NCBI GenBank assembly: GCA_024233835.1
Contig: JACKPC010000006.1
Coordinates: 62,001 to 126,000, forward strand
Direction: 5' to 3'
DNA: 64,000 bases
Source: Leptospiraceae bacterium
Lineage (GTDB): Bacteria > Spirochaetota > Leptospiria > Leptospirales > Leptospiraceae
Shown here: in pieces, positions 35,481 through 42,085 of the stretch
How positions within the stretch are numbered: position 1 is the first letter of the stretch
Layout of the letters: every line of letters begins with the position of its first letter
The notes under the pieces: model-generated
What the model was told of the DNA's origin: nothing
Database searches by the model: none
Seen by the model: the letters and a program-made list of their open reading frames with translations, nothing else
Translations under genes and position numbers: made by a program

Positions 35481-35494
35481 CAGTCTAAAGACTG
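35481..35494. promoter_or_regulatory. Inverted repeat abutting the rpn copy 2 start codon
   Basis: The same CAGTCTAAAGACTG palindrome as at 33739-33752, again ending 2 bp before the ATG. The sequence further upstream is less well conserved between the copies than the palindrome. Confidence 0.5.
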
Positions 35495-35496
35495 TC

Positions 35497-36363
35497 ATGC
35501 TACAGGACAAAAAACCCAGATACTTAAATCCATACACTGATTTTGGTTTTAAGAGGCTCTTCGGAACCGAAGCCAATAAGGATCTACTCATTGATTTTTT
35601 GAATCAAATCCTTCCGGAAAAACACCGGATTCAGGAACTCAGTTTTCGAAATCCTGAAAATCTCCCTCCTATGCCTTTCCTACGAAAAGCCATTTTTGAT
35701 ATCCAATGCACAGGAGCCAATGGAGAAGACTTCATCGTTGAAATGCAAAAAGAAAAATTGGAATTTTTTAAAGACAGGTCTCTATTTGCCGTTACATTTC
35801 CCATTCAGGAACAGGCAGAAAAAGGAGATTGGAACTTTAAACTCAAGCCCGTTTATCTCATTGCCATTCTCGATTTTAAGTATGACGAGAAAGAAGAAAA
35901 GAAGAAATTCGAACGTTATGTTCAACTCAAAGACCAGGATGGGGAAGTCTTTTATGATAAGCTTCATTTTAAGTTTTTGCAGATGCCCCTCTTTACCAAG
36001 AAAGAAAATGAATTAGAAAGCCGCTTTGATAAATGGTGTTATTTCTTAAAAAACCTGGAAAGTTTTGACCACATTCCGGCTATATTAAACGAACCCCTTT
36101 TTAAAAAAGCCTTTCTTACCTCCGAACTCAGTGCTATGAATAGCTTTGAGTTTGATACATACCACGAAAGTCTCATGGCCTACTGGGAATCAAAAGGTAT
36201 GCTCGATACAGCAAGGGATGAAGGTAAGCTGGAAGGTAAGTTGGAAGAGAAATTAAATGTTGCAAAGAATGCTATCAAGATGGGGCTTTCGGATGAACAA
36301 ATCCATACTCTTACCGGCATGAGTTTTGAGGATATTCAGAATATACGAGAGAAAGAATTTTAG
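35497..36363 (+). CDS. Rpn-family recombination-promoting nuclease, copy 2
   Basis: The 288-residue protein is nearly identical to copy 1; the visible protein differences are one Asn/Ser change (KNLENF versus KNLESF) and two instead of six GKLE units. It keeps the TDFGFKRLFG start, the FDIQ...FIVEMQKEK nuclease core and the C-terminal helical tail. Here the ATG at 35497 is the natural start, which confirms the choice made for copy 1. The near identity indicates recent duplication or ongoing gene conversion. Confidence 0.9.
   Translation: MLQDKKPRYLNPYTDFGFKRLFGTEANKDLLIDFLNQILPEKHRIQELSFRNPENLPPMPFLRKAIFDIQCTGANGEDFIVEMQKEKLEFFKDRSLFAVTFPIQEQAEKGDWNFKLKPVYLIAILDFKYDEKEEKKKFERYVQLKDQDGEVFYDKLHFKFLQMPLFTKKENELESRFDKWCYFLKNLESFDHIPAILNEPLFKKAFLTSELSAMNSFEFDTYHESLMAYWESKGMLDTARDEGKLEGKLEEKLNVAKNAIKMGLSDEQIHTLTGMSFEDIQNIREKEF
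36223..36246 (+). repeat. 12-bp coding tandem repeat, two units
   Basis: Two units of the GGTAAG(C/T)TGGAA repeat at the site that has six units in rpn copy 1. Confidence 0.9.
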
Positions 36364-36373
36364 AATATTCAAA

Positions 36374-36391
36374 CAGTGGAGTTTTCCACTG
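36374..36391 (+). terminator. Hairpin after rpn copy 2
   Basis: CAGTGGA (36374-36380) and TCCACTG (36385-36391) form the same stem as after copy 1. The T-run is interrupted by C here, so it may terminate less well. Confidence 0.6.
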
Positions 36392-36403
36392 CTTCTCTCT
36401 TCT

Positions 36404-36952
36404 CTATTGAATCTGGTAGGTGATTACTCCACCGGCTGTTACGACATCGGTAACAGAGAACTCATATGTATAAGAAATATTTACTTTTGCAATGATTTCC
36501 ATCTTGGTTCTGTCACTCGAATTGCTACTCAGAGTAATACTGCTAGAATATGTCTGATTTGTAAAATCTGCTGTATCACAAGAATCGCTAGAATATACCG
36601 AAATATTTGAACCAAAACTTGTTCCTAAAGCAGGCAATGTTCCTTTAGTTGCAGTTATTACCAACTTCTGGCCTGCGCTTAAACTAGCTTTGATATTGGC
36701 TTTATAATCAGTAGTTTGAGTTTGATACAACACGGACTGCAAGGTCTGGGAAGTGGTAGAAGCTGTGTTCAGCTTGGTACAACCAGGATGAGACGCAAGG
36801 GCGGCCGTTTTAGAAGCTTCTGTGGCTGCTGGCTGCTGCATACTTAAGAGTAACAATAATGTTGTTGTATTATCATCCTCTTTCTTCTTCGGGCAGGCCG
36901 TGAGGCTGAGTAGTAGCACAGACAGTGCTGTTAATTTTAATAAATGTTTCAT
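36404..36952 (-). CDS. Small lipoprotein, array copy C
   Basis: The 182-residue lipoprotein has the LSLTAC lipobox (Cys20) and is nearly identical to copy A over its whole length. Its differences are a shortened Gln/Ala linker (MQQPAATEASK) and a few substitutions such as LSAGQKL for LNAGQKL. Its upstream region matches that of copy B, not copy A. It therefore combines an A-type body with a B-type promoter region, as expected after gene conversion or recombination. Confidence 0.75.
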   Translation of the reverse strand: MKHLLKLTALSVLLLSLTACPKKKEDDNTTTLLLLLSMQQPAATEASKTAALASHPGCTKLNTASTTSQTLQSVLYQTQTTDYKANIKASLSAGQKLVITATKGTLPALGTSFGSNISVYSSDSCDTADFTNQTYSSSITLSSNSSDRTKMEIIAKVNISYTYEFSVTDVVTAGGVITYQIQ

Positions 36953-36987
36953 AAAGGTTCCTTATGGTAAATTTGTCAGTCTAACTT

Positions 36988-36997
36988 CCCCCCCCCC
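36988..36997. promoter_or_regulatory. Poly-C tract (10) upstream of lipoprotein C
   Basis: Ten C in a row begin 36 bp before the start codon at 36952, the same distance as the 9-C tract before copy B. The one-base difference between otherwise matching upstream regions is what slipped-strand mispairing would produce. Confidence 0.6.
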
Positions 36998-37106
36998 ATA
37001 ATTATGACAAGAAAAAATTGTTATCCCCATGCCCGTACTTCGAAGCTCTTGGCTTCGGCTCCCTTCGGTCTCTCAGCCGGCGAGTTGTTCCCTGAGCAAT
37101 GCCCGC
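36998..37106. repeat. 109-bp GC-rich duplicated segment, copy 2
   Basis: Ungapped partner of 35312-35420 with a few substitutions. It ends at the same base (CAATGCCCGC), after which the flanks are unrelated. Confidence 0.75.
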
Positions 37107-37208
37107 AGGCAAGCGCAGTATCCAAAGTTCAGCTTCACGAAGCCATTTCCTTCTTCGGACAGTCTTATAGCTGCCGGAAATCAAAAGTTGAAACTCTTAT
37201 AGAAATAA

Positions 37209-37230
37209 ATATTCAGAATTTACGAGAGAA
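37209..37230 (+). pseudogene. Relic of a third rpn 3' end
   Basis: ATTCAGAATTTACGAGAGAA (37211-37230) differs by one base from the 3' coding end of both rpn genes. In the surrounding frame the sequence reads IEINIQNLRE, comparable to FEDIQNIRE in the intact proteins. It is most simply the remains of another rpn unit lost by recombination. The match is short, so chance is not excluded. Confidence 0.35.
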
Positions 37231-37317
37231 CACTATACTATGTATTCCAGCATATTTAATTTGTTTATGATATAAAAATATATTTACAAAAAAAAGAATA
37301 GAGACGATCTTTGACCC

Positions 37318-37647
37318 ATGGATTTCTTCAACTTCTTAAAAAAGGATGATATCTTTGCTTTAGAAAGCAAGGATAATAGAAAAGCTTTAACTACGGAATG
37401 GAAGAAAAAGGGTCTATCTAAAGATAAATTTGCCTTTCTCACAGCAAAGCAGTATGAAATTCTCTTTGGCACTGAAGAAAAAACAAAAGAAACTTTAAGC
37501 CATATAGAAATTATTATTTTGTCCCAATGTGATAGGGAGGAAGCAGAAAAGTTAAAGAACATTCACAGTAAAATGAGCACTCTCGAATTATTAAGAAGTC
37601 TCCAAAATACTGCAATTAAAGTAGCCATGGAAAGAGGACTGCAATGA
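37318..37647 (+). CDS. Unknown small protein, first gene of two-gene cassette (copy 2)
   Basis: The 109-residue protein is paralogous to that at 8636-8962, sharing FFNF, LESKDNRK, TEW-KKG, EIIILS-C, EAEKL and IHS-MS. It is charged and soluble with no recognised domain. It overlaps the next gene by 4 bp (ATGA), a stricter coupling than the 11-bp overlap of copy 1. The two copies are clearly diverged, so the pair is older than the rpn duplication beside it. Function unknown. Confidence 0.72.
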   Translation: MDFFNFLKKDDIFALESKDNRKALTTEWKKKGLSKDKFAFLTAKQYEILFGTEEKTKETLSHIEIIILSQCDREEAEKLKNIHSKMSTLELLRSLQNTAIKVAMERGLQ

Positions 37648-38060
37648 AACAAGATGTTCTCTGTATTCCGGGTTATATCATCTACAAATTCAAGAAAATG
37701 CAAATCATATCACCTTCCGATTTACGAAATAATTCCATACGTAATTATAAAGACAAGTCTCCAAGCTTTAAGTTTTTTTTGAAAGAGTTAGAAGAATCTC
37801 TTATAGAAAATTCTTTCGATTTAAAAAAATATGAAGAAGCAAAATTAAAAGCTAAAACTATGTATGAAATGGTAATCGGGTATTCAAACTCGGATCATGT
37901 AGAATTAGATGATTCTGATATAATAGTTATTGAAAAAACTGATGACCTTGTAAAGAGATATTCGGATATTTTACTAATGAAAAAAGATTCACATATTTAC
38001 TGCAAAGAAGCTTTCCTTGAGTTGGTTAAAGAAGCATCAGATAAGATTATTATGAAATAA
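37644..38060 (+). CDS. Unknown small protein, second gene of two-gene cassette (copy 2)
   Basis: The 138-residue protein is paralogous to that at 8952-9371. Conserved blocks are the early PG, IS-SDLRN, AK-KAKTMYEMVIGY and IIVIEKTDDLVKRY. There is no signal peptide, membrane segment or known catalytic motif. Conservation of both genes and of their overlap at two sites supports a functional pair. Acidic and basic residues are mixed, giving no clear hint of nucleic-acid binding. Confidence 0.72.
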   Translation: MKQDVLCIPGYIIYKFKKMQIISPSDLRNNSIRNYKDKSPSFKFFLKELEESLIENSFDLKKYEEAKLKAKTMYEMVIGYSNSDHVELDDSDIIVIEKTDDLVKRYSDILLMKKDSHIYCKEAFLELVKEASDKIIMK

Positions 38061-38137
38061 AAGATAAGAGCCTATATAATAATTATTTTTCAAAGAACCC
38101 GGAAAGAAAACCGCCTACAAGACTTCTGATTATTAAC

Positions 38138-38800
38138 TTAACGAACAAAGAAAGCCTGGTAGGCAATAAAAAGAAAGAATAATACCAAAAAAGAAAAAGC
38201 CGGAAAAAACCAGGTTAAAAAAGCCCTACCCGTATTCTGCTGAAAAATTTGTTTCCCTAAGCTAATATAGATTTTCCCTTCCCACATAATCGCTCCGAAG
38301 AATAAGATCAGGGCCAGAATAAGCTGAAACTTACCCATCGTATAATTATTCTCTGAGATGGGAGGAAATAGGCTATACATGCTATTCAAGAATAAACCGG
38401 AAATAATAAGAGGAAGAGTAGAATATACACTTACACTCATACTGTTTAAAAAAGAAGTATTTTTTTCCGCCATGATTACAAGAGAAAGGTAGCGTAATGC
38501 TCCCACAACAAGAATGTATAAAAACCAGGTCAAAGGAAAATAAAATTTAGACCAGGGAAAAAAGAGCCCGGTCTTATACTTAGCAAATGGAGTTTTTTTT
38601 ACATAAGAACCAAGAGGAAAAAGTTGAAGAAAGAAATGAAACAAAATCAGGATAATAGTAAATAAACCCAATAGTAAAAGTAGTTGCCTAAACGTTTGAA
38701 CAAATACTTTCTTTTCTTCCTCAGTCGAAAAAAGAGAAGAGAGCTCTCCGGTTTGAAAGAGAGCCAAATAAGTGTTTTTAAATGTATCACGAAGCATCAT
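38138..38800 (-). CDS. Multi-pass membrane protein, Yip1-like topology
   Basis: The 220-residue protein has a soluble N-terminus (about 1-35) and five hydrophobic segments (about 36-60, 89-112, 125-150, 158-178, 190-216). The layout resembles bacterial Yip1/YIF1-domain proteins, but no decisive motif was found. Its start overlaps the stop of the TPR lipoprotein gene, so it is probably the last gene of the long export operon. Function unknown. Confidence 0.6.
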   Translation of the reverse strand: MMLRDTFKNTYLALFQTGELSSLFSTEEEKKVFVQTFRQLLLLLGLFTIILILFHFFLQLFPLGSYVKKTPFAKYKTGLFFPWSKFYFPLTWFLYILVVGALRYLSLVIMAEKNTSFLNSMSVSVYSTLPLIISGLFLNSMYSLFPPISENNYTMGKFQLILALILFFGAIMWEGKIYISLGKQIFQQNTGRAFLTWFFPAFSFLVLFFLFIAYQAFFVR

Positions 38801-39279
38801 TGGGCAGAAAGTACCTGTATCCTAACTTTTGCATCTTCTATAGGTTTTGCCATTTTTTCGGGAGGTGCAATCTCTATAAATTTTTTATAGTTCTCTAAAG
38901 CTCCTTGTTTATCACCAGATTTAGATTGAACTAAAGCCAGGTTAAAGTAGATCTTGGCATCGTTCGGATTCAGGCTTCTAGCTTTTTGATAGGCAAGAAC
39001 CGCAGTTTTGTAATCATCCATAGCCTGATATGAAACACCCTGATTATAATAGGCCAGGGCAAAATCCGGTTTCAATTCAGCCGACTTTTTAAAATAAGCC
39101 AAAGCTTCCTCAAATTTCTTCTCTTTTAAAAGTGCTACACCTTTATTATTGGCTTCAGTGTAAGTAGCAGCCGTGACCTGCATTTCCTTTGTAGGTTCGC
39201 TTTTCTTACAATGAAATACGAAAAAAGCTACAAGAAAAATAACTAAACTTGTTAATCCAAATCGTTCCCCTATTTTCAT
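38797..39279 (-). CDS. TPR lipoprotein
   Basis: The start at 39279 gives a signal peptide with lipobox FVFHC (Cys24); the upstream extension overlaps the previous gene. The 160-residue protein has about three TPR units, with ALAYFKKSAELKPDFALAYY and AVLAYQKARSLNPNDAKIYF as clear ones, and ends in EKMAKPIEDAKVRIQ, a motif shared with the two upstream TPR proteins. It is likely a periplasm-facing scaffold for the neighbouring pump. The three TPR genes are tandem paralogues. Confidence 0.75.
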   Translation of the reverse strand: MKIGERFGLTSLVIFLVAFFVFHCKKSEPTKEMQVTAATYTEANNKGVALLKEKKFEEALAYFKKSAELKPDFALAYYNQGVSYQAMDDYKTAVLAYQKARSLNPNDAKIYFNLALVQSKSGDKQGALENYKKFIEIAPPEKMAKPIEDAKVRIQVLSAQ

Positions 39280-39289
39280 ATAGTTAAAC

Positions 39290-39832
39290 CTATTTTCCTT
39301 CCATTTGTTTGATTCTCTTTTTTGCATCCTCAATAGGTTTTGCCATACTTGAAGGAGCAATTTCAAGAAACTTCTTATAATACTTCACTGCACTTTTTTT
39401 CTTATTAAGCCGTGTATAAACAATTCCTAAATTAAAGAAAGTCTCAGGAGATTTGGAGTTATATTTCAAAGCTGTTTTATAGGCAGTAACTGATTCCTTA
39501 TTCTTTCCCATAGCTTGATAACAAACACCCTGATTATAATGACCTCGGAAATAATTCGAACTGATTTTTGTAGCTTTTTGAAAGTAACTCAAAGCTTTTA
39601 TATAGTTCTTCTGATTAAGATAAGCAACTCCAATATTATTCGGATAGTCAGGAACAGAGGGATCCAACTGCATTGCCTGCTCAAATAATCCTATAGCCTT
39701 ATCAGGATCCGCCTTTAACTGCTTGGCACCCTCATAATTTAATTTCTGAGCTTTTGTTCTGTCCTCGGCAGAAAGACCCGAAGTTAGTATTAATAAACCT
39801 AAGATAAAAAATGTAAAGATTCGAAGTTTCAT
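39290..39832 (-). CDS. Periplasmic TPR protein
   Basis: The 180-residue protein has a cleavable-type signal peptide (about 1-22, ending GLSAED) and four TPR units, including AIGLFEQAMQLDPSVPDYPN and ALSYFQKATKISSNYFRGHY. It ends with SMAKPIEDAKKRIKQM, shared with both neighbours. It lies 10 bp from the next gene. No lipobox is seen, so it should be soluble in the periplasm. The partner is probably part of the export complex encoded upstream. Confidence 0.77.
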   Translation of the reverse strand: MKLRIFTFFILGLLILTSGLSAEDRTKAQKLNYEGAKQLKADPDKAIGLFEQAMQLDPSVPDYPNNIGVAYLNQKNYIKALSYFQKATKISSNYFRGHYNQGVCYQAMGKNKESVTAYKTALKYNSKSPETFFNLGIVYTRLNKKKSAVKYYKKFLEIAPSSMAKPIEDAKKRIKQMEGK

Positions 39833-39887
39833 AAACCATGTTTCTCTTTTTCTTTAATTTCAGGCAAGTTTTTTTCATAATTCTTTT

Positions 39888-40370
39888 TCATTTTAAAAGT
39901 TCTTCCACTCTTTTTTTTGCATCTTCTATGGGTTTTGCCAGGCTTATCGGAGCAATTCTGACGAATAACTTATAATATTGTATTGCATTTTCTTTATCAC
40001 CCAACCTGGAATAAACTAAAGCCATATTAAAAATGAGTTCGGGTGAATTCGGTTTCAATTTCATAGCTCTGAGATAATAGTCAACAGCTTTCAGATTCTC
40101 AGAAAGAGCCTGGTAACAAACACCCATATTATAAAAAGCATGAAAGTAGTTTTGATCTATATCTATAGCTTTTTGAAAATATTCCAATGCTTCTATAAAT
40201 TTCTTTTGATTCAGTTTAACAACTCCCATGTTATTTGGATATTCCGGAACAATAGAACAAAGCTGCATTGCCTTTTCAAATAAATCTATAGCCTTATCCG
40301 GATTGGAGCCAATAAGAGAGACTCCCTCGTTATTTAACTTTTGAGCTTTTATTCTATCCTGTGCATTCAT
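39888..40370 (-). CDS. TPR protein lacking the signal peptide of its paralogue
   Basis: The 160-residue protein starts NAQDRIKAQKLNNEG, which aligns with the mature start of the protein at 39290-39832 (AEDRTKAQKLNYEG), and has the same four TPR units and SLAKPIEDAKKRVEEL end. A TAG stop lies two codons before the ATG, so no signal peptide is encoded in frame. Either it has become cytoplasmic, or a mutation removed the leader. No strong ribosome binding site is visible. Confidence 0.7.
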   Translation of the reverse strand: MNAQDRIKAQKLNNEGVSLIGSNPDKAIDLFEKAMQLCSIVPEYPNNMGVVKLNQKKFIEALEYFQKAIDIDQNYFHAFYNMGVCYQALSENLKAVDYYLRAMKLKPNSPELIFNMALVYSRLGDKENAIQYYKLFVRIAPISLAKPIEDAKKRVEELLK

Positions 40371-40407
40371 TCTCTACCCATTTATAATTCTATTCTACTT
40401 GTTTACT

Positions 40408-42069
40408 TTACTCTTCAATAAAGAAATCATAATCCTTTTTTTTCTTCGGAGATTCTTTGATATGATAATTCTCTTCTTCAATAAGGGGAACTTCTTTTTT
40501 TTCTATTATTGTAGTATCCGGAGTAATCTCGATTTTCTCTCGCTCTTCAACTTCCCGGATTTCCGGCTTTAAAGACTCATCTCGTTTATAATCATAGAGT
40601 TTTAGAATAATCGAATTTCCTTTATTTCGATTATATTCATATAAATGCAGGCTATTATTATCCGAACCGCTAAAAAAATAAAATTCAAAACCGGAAAGCA
40701 TATAGTCACGAGAGACCTCCAGTAATCCATCCTGGGCCTGCATCAAATCCAATTCAGCGCTAATAACGTCCACCTCTTTTAAAAAACCCTGTTGAAATTT
40801 TTGTCTGGCTAATTTAAAAGCTTCAAATTGCAAATAAAGCCTTGAATTCCCTAACCTGAGAAGTTGCCATTTTTCCTGCAAAGTATCATAACTTTTATAA
40901 ACAGACATTTCCACTTCATTGGATAATTTTTTATATTTCCCTACAGCTTCTGAAAGTTTTATCTTTCCCTCTAAAATATTTCGGGAATAGCTCAAATCAT
41001 CATAAAAGTTAAAATTGCTGCTATTGAAAGCATTTTCACCTTTACCAACAAATTGAGGCCCGTAACCCGGTATCCTCTGGATACCGGACCCATCTGTCTG
41101 TACTCCGTAGTTCAGGGTGTTTTGATTGGTGGTACTTCCAAACCTTGTATTTACAGAAAGATTAAAACCGTAAACCTTATTTTTTGTAGGAACAGGACCA
41201 TTTACGTTTTCTCCCACATAGGCCCCAACCGAAACCTGGGGTTTCCAGTATTCTTCGGCCAATTGCTTTTGAGCTTTTAACTGTTTTACAACCACACGAA
41301 ACTTGGCTACTTCTTGATTGGTTGCTACCGACTTTTTAGCAATATTCTTGATTGGCAAACTCGGAGGATAAAAGGAATAATCAAACAAAAAATTTTCTTC
41401 AAACTTTATGTCTACATCAATGTGTAAATTCAAGACTTGCTTTAGATCCATAAGAGAACGGTTAGTTTCTCCCTGAATTTTTCTATAGCTTGCTTCTACT
41501 TCCCGCAACTTTGAAAGGGCTTCTAATCTTTGTATATCAGTAGCAAAACCTTCTTTTTTTTGCAGGCTTACGTTTTTTAAATTATGCACGGCCCGCTTTA
41601 AGCTCTTTTTAACCAAAAATAGCTTACTAAAATTTGATAAAGTAGTAATATAGGCTTTGCTAATTTCCAGGGAAAGCTTATCTCTTTCAATCAAGTAATC
41701 CTTAGAGTTTAAAACCTTATCCAGTCTGGCTGACTCTACTTCAAGTTCCGTTTTTCCTCCATCGTATAATAACTGTTGTATATTCAAACGAATATCATTG
41801 TATCTCGAATCAGGTTGCTCCACATTCAAATTCTTTAAACCAAAATAGGAAACTCCCACCCTTGGTAAATAATTCCTCCACTTCTCAGTTATAATATGTC
41901 GAAACACTTCCTGCTTACTTCGTATTGTCTTTAGAAGTATACTATTTGTTAATCCGATAGTGATTGCTTTATTTAAATCCAAAGATAAAGTTCTATCTCC
42001 TGCATATAAAACAGTAAAGAACAAATAAAGCGTTCCAACTACAATCAATTTTATTAACTTTTTTTTCAT
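40408..42069 (-). CDS. TolC-family outer-membrane efflux protein
   Basis: The ATG at 42069 gives a signal peptide (KKKLIKLIVVGTLYLFFTVLYAG) and a 553-residue protein. Two OEP-type helical and strand modules follow, with LNKAITIGLTNSILLK near the start and FQQGFLKEVDVISAELDLMQAQDGLLEVSRDY in the second module (about 430-465). An acidic and Lys-rich C-terminal tail of about 70 residues, ending DYDFFIEE, is atypical. It forms the outer-membrane exit duct of the pump encoded upstream, 16 bp after the second RND gene. Confidence 0.85.
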   Translation of the reverse strand: MKKKLIKLIVVGTLYLFFTVLYAGDRTLSLDLNKAITIGLTNSILLKTIRSKQEVFRHIITEKWRNYLPRVGVSYFGLKNLNVEQPDSRYNDIRLNIQQLLYDGGKTELEVESARLDKVLNSKDYLIERDKLSLEISKAYITTLSNFSKLFLVKKSLKRAVHNLKNVSLQKKEGFATDIQRLEALSKLREVEASYRKIQGETNRSLMDLKQVLNLHIDVDIKFEENFLFDYSFYPPSLPIKNIAKKSVATNQEVAKFRVVVKQLKAQKQLAEEYWKPQVSVGAYVGENVNGPVPTKNKVYGFNLSVNTRFGSTTNQNTLNYGVQTDGSGIQRIPGYGPQFVGKGENAFNSSNFNFYDDLSYSRNILEGKIKLSEAVGKYKKLSNEVEMSVYKSYDTLQEKWQLLRLGNSRLYLQFEAFKLARQKFQQGFLKEVDVISAELDLMQAQDGLLEVSRDYMLSGFEFYFFSGSDNNSLHLYEYNRNKGNSIILKLYDYKRDESLKPEIREVEEREKIEITPDTTIIEKKEVPLIEEENYHIKESPKKKKDYDFFIEE

Positions 42070-42085
42070 TTTACACAAATCATAC

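Larger units (their letters stand above)
36953..37317. other. 365-bp gap: duplicated upstream region, GC-rich repeat and rpn relic
   Basis: From the lipoprotein C start this gap holds the poly-C tract, the 109-bp GC-rich segment (36998-37106), unique sequence, and a 22-bp match to the 3' end of the rpn genes (37209-37230). It ends with the AT-rich leader of the second two-gene cassette. No complete gene was seen. Confidence 0.55.
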
